From: Candidatus Poseidoniaceae archaeon | GTDB taxonomy: Archaea > Thermoplasmatota > Poseidoniia > Poseidoniales > Poseidoniaceae | Length of the DNA stretch: 64,000 bases | NCBI GenBank assembly: GCA_949372655.1 | Contig: CASIAI010000001.1 | Span: 325,279-389,278, forward strand | Direction: 5' to 3' | Part shown: positions 8,853 through 16,473 of the stretch, one piece after another | Numbering within the stretch: position 1 is the stretch's first letter | Layout: each line of letters starts with the position of its first letter | Made by a program: the position numbers and the translations under genes | The notes under the pieces: model-generated | What the model was told of the DNA's origin: nothing | What the model saw: the letters and a program-made list of their open reading frames with translations, nothing else | Databases searched by the model: none

Positions 8853-9782
8853 TCAATGGGCATTTTCTTCAAGCCACTTTTCAGCATCCATTGCTGCCTG
8901 GCAGCCCATTCCAGCCGCTGTAATCGCTTGTTTATACCTTGTATCAACAACGTCTCCGGCGGCAAAAACTCCTTCAACTGAAGTCATGGTATGTTTTCTG
9001 TGAACTATATAACCTTCTACATCGGTTTCAATTTGCCCTCCAAGGAATGAAGTTATCGGCTTATGACCAATTGCTATGAAAGCTCCTGTTGCCTTAATTT
9101 CTTCAGTAGAACCATCTCTTGGATCTTCTAAAATCGCTCCTGTCAGACCTTTATCATCAGATAGCCATTTCTTAATTTGGCGAAACGTTTTGATCTCAAT
9201 TTTATCATTTTTTACTGCTCTATCATACATAATTGTAGATGCTTTGAAAACATCTCTTCGATGCAATAAAGTAACTTTTGAAGCAAATCTGGTGAGGAAT
9301 GTCGCTTCTTCACAGGCTGAGTCTCCGCCCCCAATAACTAGAACTTCTTCATCCCGGAAGAATGCCCCGTCACAGGTAGCGCATGTAGAAATCCCACGCC
9401 CTTTCTGCTCCGCTTCACCTTCTGCGTTCAGCCAAATAGATTCAGCACCGGTTGAAATAATAATTGAATGAGTTAGAAACTCTTCTCCTTCCAAACTTAC
9501 TTTGTAAGGTCTTTGTGATAAGTCGACAGATTCTACATTTCTGTCTTGGACTTCTAAGCCGAACCTTTCGGCTTGCTCCCTAAGTTGTATCATCATCTCT
9601 GGGCCGCCAATTCCTTGAGGATATCCTGGAAAGTTTTCTACATCCGAAGTTAGCATTAACTGTCCACCTGACATGTATCCTGCAAACATTAGTGGTTCAA
9701 GCATAGCTCTGGCTGCATATAGGCCTGCGGTATAACCTGCTGGGCCTGAACCAATTATTATCACATTACGTACATCTGACAT
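8853..9782 (-). CDS. trxB: Thioredoxin reductase
   Basis: NADPH-dependent FAD enzyme of about 309 residues, reducing thioredoxin. Order of motifs: IIGSGPAGYTAGLYAAR (FAD), GGQL, redox-active CATC in STCATCDGAFF, NADPH-binding GGGDSACEEA, and the C-terminal FAD motif AAGDVVDTRYKQAITAAGMG. Length and order are those of low-molecular-weight bacterial/archaeal TrxB. The ATG at 9782 (MSDVRNVI) is preferred over the GTG at 9794. It follows the riboflavin genes on the same strand (85-base gap), so FAD supply and a flavoenzyme may be co-expressed. Confidence 0.93.
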   Translation of the reverse strand: MSDVRNVIIIGSGPAGYTAGLYAARAMLEPLMFAGYMSGGQLMLTSDVENFPGYPQGIGGPEMMIQLREQAERFGLEVQDRNVESVDLSQRPYKVSLEGEEFLTHSIIISTGAESIWLNAEGEAEQKGRGISTCATCDGAFFRDEEVLVIGGGDSACEEATFLTRFASKVTLLHRRDVFKASTIMYDRAVKNDKIEIKTFRQIKKWLSDDKGLTGAILEDPRDGSTEEIKATGAFIAIGHKPITSFLGGQIETDVEGYIVHRKHTMTSVEGVFAAGDVVDTRYKQAITAAGMGCQAAMDAEKWLEENAH

Positions 9783-9867
9783 TTTATCGCCCACATCCTA
9801 AACAGGAAGGACAAGACTCTTGAACATTTACCTGAGATTATGACAAAAAAGACAATAATTGCATAAA

Positions 9868-10266
9868 TCAAAGCATTTTTGCAACGGCCGAAACAGCTGC
9901 TCTAGCATGTGGCTCGAGCCGAGGTAGGATATGTCTTGATTCTGCACCTGGTCCGATAATTCCTAAACCAATTGGCTTGTTATGCTTCAACTGAAGTTCT
10001 AGAATAGTCTTAATCACAGCTTGACCCATCGCTAAGCCATGTTTGGTCTCTCCTTTCTCGATAATTCCAAGACAAATAGCACCATCGACATCGGCTAAAC
10101 TCATACTCCTTTCCAGTGCAAGCGGCACTTCCATTGAACCTGGAACCCAAACCTCCTCTAGTAATTCGAGTGAGTGTTTCTCAGCCTCTTCTTTAGCCCA
10201 AGAGAGCATTTGTCCTATTTCTTGTTCATGAAATGAGCCACATATTACCGCTATTTTACTTGTCAT
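9868..10266 (-). CDS. ribH: 6,7-dimethyl-8-ribityllumazine synthase
   Basis: Condenses 5-amino-6-ribitylaminouracil with 3,4-dihydroxybutanone 4-phosphate, the penultimate riboflavin step. 132 residues, a short archaeal-length form. Diagnostic motifs: VPGSMEVPLAL (substrate pocket), GIIEKGETKHG (catalytic His region) and GPGAESRH. Fifteen bases after ribE on the same strand in the riboflavin cluster. Confidence 0.93.
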   Translation of the reverse strand: MTSKIAVICGSFHEQEIGQMLSWAKEEAEKHSLELLEEVWVPGSMEVPLALERSMSLADVDGAICLGIIEKGETKHGLAMGQAVIKTILELQLKHNKPIGLGIIGPGAESRHILPRLEPHARAAVSAVAKML

Positions 10267-10281
10267 ATTATCACCTTAAGT

Positions 10282-10881
10282 TCAATCTTTTCCATTCAAC
10301 CTTTCTACGGTTGCCACTATTGTTTGTGTTGTGGAATCAATTTCAATATTTACTGCATCGCCTACCTGTTTTGAAGATATTTTAGTTTGGCGCATTGTTT
10401 CGGGAATAATGTGTAGGTTGAACCTTGAATTACTAACTTCACCGAGAGTTAGAGAAATACCGTCGATGGCTACATAGCCTTTTTCAATTAAGTATTTTTC
10501 TATAGATGGTGGTGCAATAATGGATAAGTTCATTCCTTCTCCAGAGTTTAACACTTCATTGACAAGTCCTGTTGCCATTATATGCCCTGATAATAAATGA
10601 CCTCCTATTTCATCACCAAATTTTAGCGAGCGTTCGATATTAACCGTATCTCCTGATTCTAGTTGACCTAAAGTGGTCCTTGTCAAAGTTTCCTGAATCA
10701 CATCAAAAGAAACTATATTATTTTCAATTACGACTGCAGTCAAACAAACTCCATCAACTGAAACACTGGCTCCAATCTGAAGAGACTCTACATTTGGTAT
10801 TTCTATTTTGAAACTCTTAATGGTTTCACCCTGAATCACTTCGACAATGTTGCCGACGCCTTGAATAATTCCAGTAAACAT
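10282..10881 (-). CDS. ribE: Riboflavin synthase, bacterial two-domain type
   Basis: Dismutates two 6,7-dimethyl-8-ribityllumazine molecules into riboflavin. 199 residues with two lumazine-binding repeats: MFTGIIQGVGNIVEV...GASVSVDGVCLT in the first, HLLSGHIMATGLVNEV...GYVAIDGISLT in the second. This is the alpha-subunit type found in bacteria and eukaryotes, whereas many archaea use an unrelated short riboflavin synthase. Lies between ribL and ribH with 9- and 15-base gaps, so clearly in the operon. Confidence 0.93.
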   Translation of the reverse strand: MFTGIIQGVGNIVEVIQGETIKSFKIEIPNVESLQIGASVSVDGVCLTAVVIENNIVSFDVIQETLTRTTLGQLESGDTVNIERSLKFGDEIGGHLLSGHIMATGLVNEVLNSGEGMNLSIIAPPSIEKYLIEKGYVAIDGISLTLGEVSNSRFNLHIIPETMRQTKISSKQVGDAVNIEIDSTTQTIVATVERLNGKD

Positions 10882-10890
10882 TAAAACAAC

Positions 10891-11325
10891 TCACTTTTTC
10901 TGTGACAGATCAAGAATTCTAGCAATTATTTTTCTTGTACCATCTAAGTCTTCTGATAATCCTTCAACCCTTACCACTTCAATATCATTATGTCCCAATT
11001 CTCTGAGTTTACGATTAATAGACTCTTCTGCATGTTCTTGATCATAACCAAGGGCGATTATATGTGGTTTTACAATTGGTAAAATATCAAAGATTGGAAC
11101 TTCGGGTGGGTTTCCTATAATCGCATCATCTACTGGTTTTAGGCCTTCAACCATACGTCTTCTTAAATCATGATTCGTGACTGGTTCATGCTTTCTTACT
11201 CGAACTGTATCATCATGAGCAATTACTACTGTCAAATGTGTTCCAAGAGATTTAGCCTGTTCAAGATAATGAAGATGTCCAGCATGAAGTAAATCAAAAA
11301 CTCCAACTGCCATAATGCGTTTCAT
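10891..11325 (-). CDS. ribL: Archaeal-type FAD synthetase (cytidylyltransferase family)
   Basis: Adenylates FMN to FAD. 144 residues of the nucleotidyltransferase fold: HxGH motif in GVFDLLHAGHLHYLEQAK, RRRMVEGLKPVDD, and the C-terminal DGTRKIIARI in place of the ISST-type motif. RibL is characteristic of archaea and lacks the riboflavin kinase domain of bacterial RibF. It sits between ribB and ribE, which makes FAD synthetase more likely than glycerol-3-phosphate cytidylyltransferase, its closest relative in sequence. Confidence 0.88.
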   Translation of the reverse strand: MKRIMAVGVFDLLHAGHLHYLEQAKSLGTHLTVVIAHDDTVRVRKHEPVTNHDLRRRMVEGLKPVDDAIIGNPPEVPIFDILPIVKPHIIALGYDQEHAEESINRKLRELGHNDIEVVRVEGLSEDLDGTRKIIARILDLSQKK

Positions 11326-11376
11326 ATCCTCGCCTCAAATCTCTGTAATCGATATAACACATCATGTTGTCGGAAA

Positions 11377-12090
11377 TTAAGTCTTATTTTTCAGAGCATC
11401 GATAATATCTATCCCATGTAAAAATGGAATCCCTCTTTGTTCAGCCCAAAGTCTGGCATCTTCCACTGAAAGTGCATTATCGCCATTTGATTGAAGCATT
11501 TCGGCTCCAATCACAACTGGAGTGGTTCCTGAAAGTCTTGCTAGTCCAACTGCAAGTTCAGTATGACCTTGTCGTACGCTAAGTCCGCCTTTGGCTTCTC
11601 TACATACAGGTATGTGACCAGGAGTTCTAAATTCTTCACCTAGAGCCTTCTGGGCCATTTTTAAATCGACTTTTGAAGTTGATAGTTCATTGGTTAGTTC
11701 AGCGAACCTTCTGGTTGTCAATGCTCTGTCTTTGTCTGTGATTCCAGTATAAGTATCTCTATGATTGATTGATAAGGTAAAAGCAGAGCGGTTATCATAA
11801 AGTAAATCATCAGTGATTAGATGCTTCAAAACAGAATATTGTTTGGTCAATTCCGGGTGAGTGTGTAAATCTTGTAGAAACGGAAGAGAGAATAGTTCTC
11901 CGACTTCATCTCCAATCGCCAGAAAAAGTAAACCTCCACAATCTTGCCTTAGTTGCCTCATTGTACTAGGTTGAACGTATTGTGCTGAGAAGAGAAGGTC
12001 TGTCTCTCCCTCCCTTTTTTCGGAATCAAATAAACAAACTGGAAGACCCTTAGAAAAAGCCTTGATTGCAACAGAAATCACATCGCTCAT
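11377..12090 (-). CDS. ribB: 3,4-dihydroxy-2-butanone 4-phosphate synthase
   Basis: Converts ribulose 5-phosphate to the four-carbon precursor of riboflavin. 237 residues; motifs KREGETDLLFSA (metal-binding acidic loop), DCGGLL, FRTPGHIPVCR and RQGHTELAVGLARLSG. No fused GTP cyclohydrolase II domain, as usual in archaea. First gene of the minus-strand cluster ribB-ribL-ribE-ribH; a TATA-like AATATATG lies about 40 bases upstream. No FMN riboswitch structure is visible in the 140-base leader. GTP cyclohydrolase and the pyrimidine deaminase/reductase genes are not in the window. Confidence 0.92.
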   Translation of the reverse strand: MSDVISVAIKAFSKGLPVCLFDSEKREGETDLLFSAQYVQPSTMRQLRQDCGGLLFLAIGDEVGELFSLPFLQDLHTHPELTKQYSVLKHLITDDLLYDNRSAFTLSINHRDTYTGITDKDRALTTRRFAELTNELSTSKVDLKMAQKALGEEFRTPGHIPVCREAKGGLSVRQGHTELAVGLARLSGTTPVVIGAEMLQSNGDNALSVEDARLWAEQRGIPFLHGIDIIDALKNKT

Positions 12091-12233
12091 GTTAATCGGT
12101 TGTATAACTTCTTCATGAACTGTCGCATATATTCACAATACGAAAATAATAGAAATGGGCGGTTATTTTGAGCATTCGACGGAAAGGTGTTATGATAGGA
12201 CGACCCTTGGGTTGAACCTGCGGGGGGTTGAGA

Positions 12234-13427
12234 ATGCCAGTTAAATTAGGTCCAGCCGGTATTCCTTTATCTTGTAAAGGAAGAACGATTGTAGAAGGAA
12301 TGGACGATATTATTTCTCTAGGATTAGAAACTATGGAAGTTCAAACAGTCCGTATGATTGCGCCTCAGCATTTTGAACAATACTGGCAAGCAGGTGTTTT
12401 AGCCAACAAGACTAATTTTGAAATGAATATTCACGGCCCTTACTACTCCGAACTACTAGGAGATAAGATAGAAAGGGGACGCTCCCTAACTAAAATTGAA
12501 GCAACTCTACAAGCTGCTAAAACAATCAATGCAAGACATATAACTCTGCATGCTGGTCATTACGGCGAAATGGGTCGTGGTCGAGAAGCAAATGAGCAAT
12601 TAGCGAATGTATTTTCAGGAATTGTAGACCGAGTCGCTGAAATTTGGCATGATGATGAGGACATATACCCTGTTTTCCCTTGGCTAAAGGATGGAACTCC
12701 TTCCAAGATAGGTATCGAAACATCAGGCCGACAAGAATTATGGGGGAGTCTTGAGGAGGTTCTAGAAGTTGTAAATCACGTTGAAGGTACAATTCCAGTA
12801 CTGAACATTGCTCATATTCACTCTAGAGGACATGGAAGAATGCGTACTTCGGAAGATTATGGAGAATTATTTGACCAAGTAAGAGAAACAATTGGTACAA
12901 AAGAATTCTACTGTCACTTTTCAGGTGTTGAACACAGGACTGGTAATGCAATGCATTATACACAAATTAAGAAATCAGATTTGAATTTTGAACCATTGGC
13001 TGAATTCATTGTAGAAGATGGTGGCTGGTTAGATATTACTCTAATTTCAGATTCTCCTCTTCTTGAACACGATGCAATGTACATGTTGCAAAACATTGAG
13101 AAGGCTCGACATAAGCAACTTGAACGTAAAGCCCGAGAAGATCGTAGAAGAGCATTATCTGCTCAAACAGGTAAATCCTTTGAAGAAATTGCTGACAGTG
13201 ATTTAGATGAGGCTGAACTTCGTGAAGATACTGAAGCTGAGCAAGAAGTAGTCAAGGAAACTCCAAAGACTGAGGAAAAGGTCGAGGAAACTCCAAAACC
13301 TGAGGAAAAGGTCAAAGAAAAACCTGCTAAGAAGGAAACTAAATCTAAGAAAAAGGCTGATGGCAAGAAAAAGGAAGAAAGTAACGATGTCTTTGAATTC
13401 GAAGAAGACGATGATGACTTATTTTGA
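12234..13427 (+). CDS. Endonuclease IV-like TIM-barrel protein with acidic/lysine-rich tail
   Basis: 397 residues. Residues 1-290 are an AP-endonuclease family 2 barrel: NIHGPYYSELLG, HAGHYGEMG, GIETSGRQELWGSLEEV, NIAHIHSRGHG, FYCHFSGVEH and LISDSPLLEHDAM hold the usual metal-binding His/Glu positions, as in archaeal deoxyribonuclease IV proteins. Relative to E. coli Nfo, one Asp is Asn (NIAH) and the final Glu appears as Asp. Residues 300-397 are a low-complexity E/K/P tail with repeated KTEEKVEETPKPEEKV, probably disordered. The ATG at 12234 follows a GGGGGG ribosome-binding site, better than the TTG at 12228. Likely abasic-site repair; activity not certain given the changes. Confidence 0.78.
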   Translation: MPVKLGPAGIPLSCKGRTIVEGMDDIISLGLETMEVQTVRMIAPQHFEQYWQAGVLANKTNFEMNIHGPYYSELLGDKIERGRSLTKIEATLQAAKTINARHITLHAGHYGEMGRGREANEQLANVFSGIVDRVAEIWHDDEDIYPVFPWLKDGTPSKIGIETSGRQELWGSLEEVLEVVNHVEGTIPVLNIAHIHSRGHGRMRTSEDYGELFDQVRETIGTKEFYCHFSGVEHRTGNAMHYTQIKKSDLNFEPLAEFIVEDGGWLDITLISDSPLLEHDAMYMLQNIEKARHKQLERKAREDRRRALSAQTGKSFEEIADSDLDEAELREDTEAEQEVVKETPKTEEKVEETPKPEEKVKEKPAKKETKSKKKADGKKKEESNDVFEFEEDDDDLF

Positions 13428-13523
13428 GTGCCGTGCTACCAGCTAAACCACCAAACTGCGTATATTTGCTTCTAATCATCGGCAACTAACATAAGTGAAG
13501 GGTTTAGCGTAAGGCTTGGTCAT

Positions 13524-14522
13524 ATGGCACATATTGCGATTTTGGGATTAGGCAACTGGGGTACTGCGGTTGCTAGGATGTGGTTACTTGATGGCCACAA
13601 AGTGAAAGGTTGGACTATCGAGCAAGAAGTTTATGAATCGATAACAATGGACCAAGTAAATAAAAAATATCTTCCGGAGCACTCAGTTGAAGGCCTTGAA
13701 GTCACCATGCACCTCAATGAAGCTCTCGAAGGAGTAGAAATAGTTGTTCTAGCCGTACCTTCATCTGTAATTTTAGATGTTGTTGATGATATTTTACCAC
13801 ACTTAAGGCCCGGGCATGTACTAATCGACTTGGCTAAAGGATTAGCCCCCGGTAAGAGATTGATTTCAGAAGCAATCCATACTAAATTGAAAGAGGCAAA
13901 TATGAATAATCCACTTGCTGTTGTAACTGGACCGACAATTGCACCTGAAGCGGCAAGTGGCGTTATGACCACAGCACTGGTTGCTAGTGAAGACGAATCA
14001 GTCGCCAAGAAGTTGGCTGAAACACTAACCACTCAAACTTTCATTCTTCATCCAGCATCTGACCCTGCTGGTGCAGAGTTATGGGGCGCTTTCAAGAATG
14101 TAGTGGCTTTAACTTGCGGTTTAGTAGACGGACTGAAACTTAAGGGAACTCTTGGAGGTGATAATTTGAAAGCTGCTATATTCATGGCTGGATTCAAAGA
14201 AGGTTGCATATTATTACCTCTCTTAGGAGCAAAGGCAGAAGTTGCATTTGGACCTGCTGGACTTGGAGATCTCTACGTTACTGCAACTTCACCATATGGA
14301 AGGAATAGAAGCATGGGGGAAAAATTAGGAACTGGCCTAACACTCGAACAGGCGTTAGAAGAAATGCACATGGTTGCTGAAGGAGTTCGTGCTGCTAGAA
14401 TGTTTATTCGCCGTGCTGAAGATGAAAATATCAATACACCATTCACTAAAGCCATCAATACTTTACTCGATGGAGACATCGATGCTGAAGAGTGTTGTAG
14501 AAGAATTGTCGCCCTAAATTAG
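13524..14522 (+). CDS. gpsA: NAD(P)-dependent glycerol-3-phosphate dehydrogenase, GpsA type
   Basis: Reduces dihydroxyacetone phosphate to sn-glycerol 3-phosphate. 332 residues: Rossmann ILGLGNWGTAVARM, VTGPTIAPEAASG, catalytic Lys in ELWGAFKNVVAL, GPAGLGDLYVTATSPYGRNR and MVAEGVRAARM. These are the ordered GpsA signatures, not those of archaeal glycerol-1-phosphate dehydrogenase. In bacteria G3P is the lipid backbone, so its presence in an archaeon bears on membrane lipid stereochemistry. Confidence 0.9.
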   Translation: MAHIAILGLGNWGTAVARMWLLDGHKVKGWTIEQEVYESITMDQVNKKYLPEHSVEGLEVTMHLNEALEGVEIVVLAVPSSVILDVVDDILPHLRPGHVLIDLAKGLAPGKRLISEAIHTKLKEANMNNPLAVVTGPTIAPEAASGVMTTALVASEDESVAKKLAETLTTQTFILHPASDPAGAELWGAFKNVVALTCGLVDGLKLKGTLGGDNLKAAIFMAGFKEGCILLPLLGAKAEVAFGPAGLGDLYVTATSPYGRNRSMGEKLGTGLTLEQALEEMHMVAEGVRAARMFIRRAEDENINTPFTKAINTLLDGDIDAEECCRRIVALN

Positions 14523-14571
14523 AATTTATTCAGTCGGTGTTATTTTGAGGGGGAACTATATCCCCACTAAC

Positions 14572-14787
14572 ATGGCGGATGATTTAAGCGAACTAGAGGC
14601 ACGCTTATTCGAATGGATTAGACAATCCGATTTCCATACAATGCCTTGGTCAACATCTAATGCCGCAAAAGCATTCAAAGTTAACAAAGATGAAATTTAT
14701 GAAGCGGTCGCTGCTCTAACAAAAAAGGTACCAGACCGAATCCAAGTATTCTACAAAGAAGGTACTCTGCATATCGCTGCAGAATAG
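14572..14787 (+). CDS. Small helical protein, possible winged-helix fold
   Basis: 71 residues from the ATG (MADDLSELEARLFEWI). Helical pattern with STSNAAKAFKVNKDEIYEAVAAL resembling a helix-turn-helix pair, then a beta-hairpin-like end (RIQVFYKEGTLHIAAE), as in small winged-helix proteins. Target unknown. The track's TTG start at 14545 would include GGGGAACTATATCCCC, which can fold as a hairpin in the leader; ATG is preferred. Only 49 bases after gpsA and probably in the same transcript. Confidence 0.6.
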   Translation: MADDLSELEARLFEWIRQSDFHTMPWSTSNAAKAFKVNKDEIYEAVAALTKKVPDRIQVFYKEGTLHIAAE

Positions 14788-14791
14788 TTAT

Positions 14792-15733
14792 TTACTCTTC
14801 TTCGGGTTTAGTGTACATCTCTACAGCCATAGAAGGTGGCAGTACTACGCTCCACCACTTAGGCCTCTTCACATCCCCTTCTTCAGTTACGAAGGAACGA
14901 ATCAACATAGAAATTAGGTCAATTATTACAACTACTACAAATACTACTATTAGTAGTGCAAATGCCTTATTATAATCGAATGGAGGATTGATATAATTAT
15001 CGATATACATCCCTATTCCGCCAGCACCAACGAGTCCCAATACGGCTCCATGCCTTACATTATATTCGAACATGAATAATAATTGACTCAGCAAGTGATT
15101 ACTTGACTCGGGAATTACAATATGAAATAGTTGTTCTGAATGTGAAAGACCCATGGCTAATCCCGATTCTAATGGTGCATTATGCACTCCTTCCATCGCT
15201 TCATATTGTAATTTACCCAAGTACCCAATCGTATACAAAGTCATTGCTAAAATTCCTGGCAGTGGTCCAAAACCAAGTGCGATTGCAAATAATAAAGCCC
15301 AAATTATACTCGGCAAACTTCTCAATCCAGCCAATATCACTCTAGCAGGTATTGCTATTGGAAGTGGAGCCATATTATTAGCAGCTAGTGATGCCAAAGG
15401 AACGGAAAAGAAGAAACCTATAAGTGTTGCAACAAATGCCATTTTTACTGTTATCACCATACCAGTCCAAGCCTTGGAGCAGAAGAATTCTACTGTTTCA
15501 TCACAAATATCTCCATTTGGTTTGTGTAAAGAACCATCTGACCAAGTTTCGGCCTCTAATACTGACCAATCTGGGGGCCAAAGGTCTTCACTGAAGAATA
15601 TCTGTAACTTTTCAGGAGCGCCTTCAATTTGACCCCAGTCCTCTACTAAGTCATCTAGTGACCACCAAGCAATAAGGATCAATATAATCCCCGATAATAA
15701 TAACTTCCTATTGATTGGAATCACCTTCCTCAA
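14792..15733 (-). CDS. PhnE-type ABC transporter permease
   Basis: 313 residues with about six membrane segments. The region after residue 130 (ARVILAGLRSLPSIIWALLF, then the EAA-type loop LESGLAMGLSHSEQLFHIVIPES and RHGAVLGLVGAGGIGMYID) matches phosphonate/phosphite permeases. It overlaps the end of the ATPase gene by 26 bases. Start codon is TTG (15733) or GTG (15724); GAGGAAG is just upstream of the GTG. It should form the channel for the two-lobed binding protein encoded upstream, whose predicted ligand is ferric ion rather than phosphonate. Confidence 0.87.
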   Translation of the reverse strand: MRKVIPINRKLLLSGIILILIAWWSLDDLVEDWGQIEGAPEKLQIFFSEDLWPPDWSVLEAETWSDGSLHKPNGDICDETVEFFCSKAWTGMVITVKMAFVATLIGFFFSVPLASLAANNMAPLPIAIPARVILAGLRSLPSIIWALLFAIALGFGPLPGILAMTLYTIGYLGKLQYEAMEGVHNAPLESGLAMGLSHSEQLFHIVIPESSNHLLSQLLFMFEYNVRHGAVLGLVGAGGIGMYIDNYINPPFDYNKAFALLIVVFVVVVIIDLISMLIRSFVTEEGDVKRPKWWSVVLPPSMAVEMYTKPEEE

Positions 15734-16424
15734 TCAATTTATTATCGATAATTCGCCAAATCCTATCAGCTAATTCTATGGCTCTTTCTTCATGGTGTTC
15801 AATCAATATCAAAGTGGCTCCAATCTCATCAACTATTTCCTTAGTGGCAGCAATAATCGAGTTAACATTATCTTTATCCAACTCACCCAAGAATTCATCA
15901 GCAAGTATTATTTTAGGTCTTTGAACAAGTGTTCTAGCAATAGCAACTCGCCTCTGTTGGCCGCCTGACAATATCCTAACTGGTTCATCTGCAATATCTA
16001 AAATTTTCAATGCCCTCATAGCATTATCTACATCGTCTTTGAGTTTCTTATCCAGAGGGAACCAAAATGGATACCATCTTGATCTTCTTGTTCTGGCCCC
16101 TAATGAGACATTGCTTCGTACTGAAGAATGCCTAATTAGCCCTAGTCGTTGTGGAATATAGCCGATTCCTCCTCTCTTGGGATAATTATGTGATATTTCG
16201 CCTGAAAGCGGCCTTATTAAACCAGCTATTGTTCTCATCAAAGTGGTTTTTCCAATACCCGATGCACCCAATATTGCTATTGTATCTCCAGGATATATTA
16301 TTTGATTAATATTTGAGACCAATGGTACATCATAGCCGACAGATAGGCTCCTCAGAGTAATACTCTCAGAATCTATCTGTTGAACTTCATCACTGCCCTG
16401 AGGGGAGGGTTTGTCGACTACCAA
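15708..16424 (-). CDS. PhnC-type ABC transporter ATPase
   Basis: 238 residues. Walker A GASGIGKTTLMRTIAGLI, Q-loop in IGYIPQRLGLI, signature LSGGQQRRVAIARTL, Walker B IILADEFLGELD and the switch His in LILIEHHEERA. Energises import through the PhnE-like permease. Start is probably TTG at 16424, since no ATG or GTG occurs in frame before the ABC domain; GGTGATGG lies just upstream. 47 bases after the binding-protein stop, overlapping the permease start, so one operon. Confidence 0.88.
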   Translation of the reverse strand: MVVDKPSPQGSDEVQQIDSESITLRSLSVGYDVPLVSNINQIIYPGDTIAILGASGIGKTTLMRTIAGLIRPLSGEISHNYPKRGGIGYIPQRLGLIRHSSVRSNVSLGARTRRSRWYPFWFPLDKKLKDDVDNAMRALKILDIADEPVRILSGGQQRRVAIARTLVQRPKIILADEFLGELDKDNVNSIIAATKEIVDEIGATLILIEHHEERAIELADRIWRIIDNKLIEEGDSNQ

Positions 16425-16473
16425 GTAACCATCACCATGACTCCGTAGAATTATTGTATTTAGAGCAAGTAGG

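Noticed and set aside
12091-12233. FMN riboswitch upstream of ribB
   Set aside because: No conserved FMN-box (RFN) stems visible; the leader is short and AT-rich.
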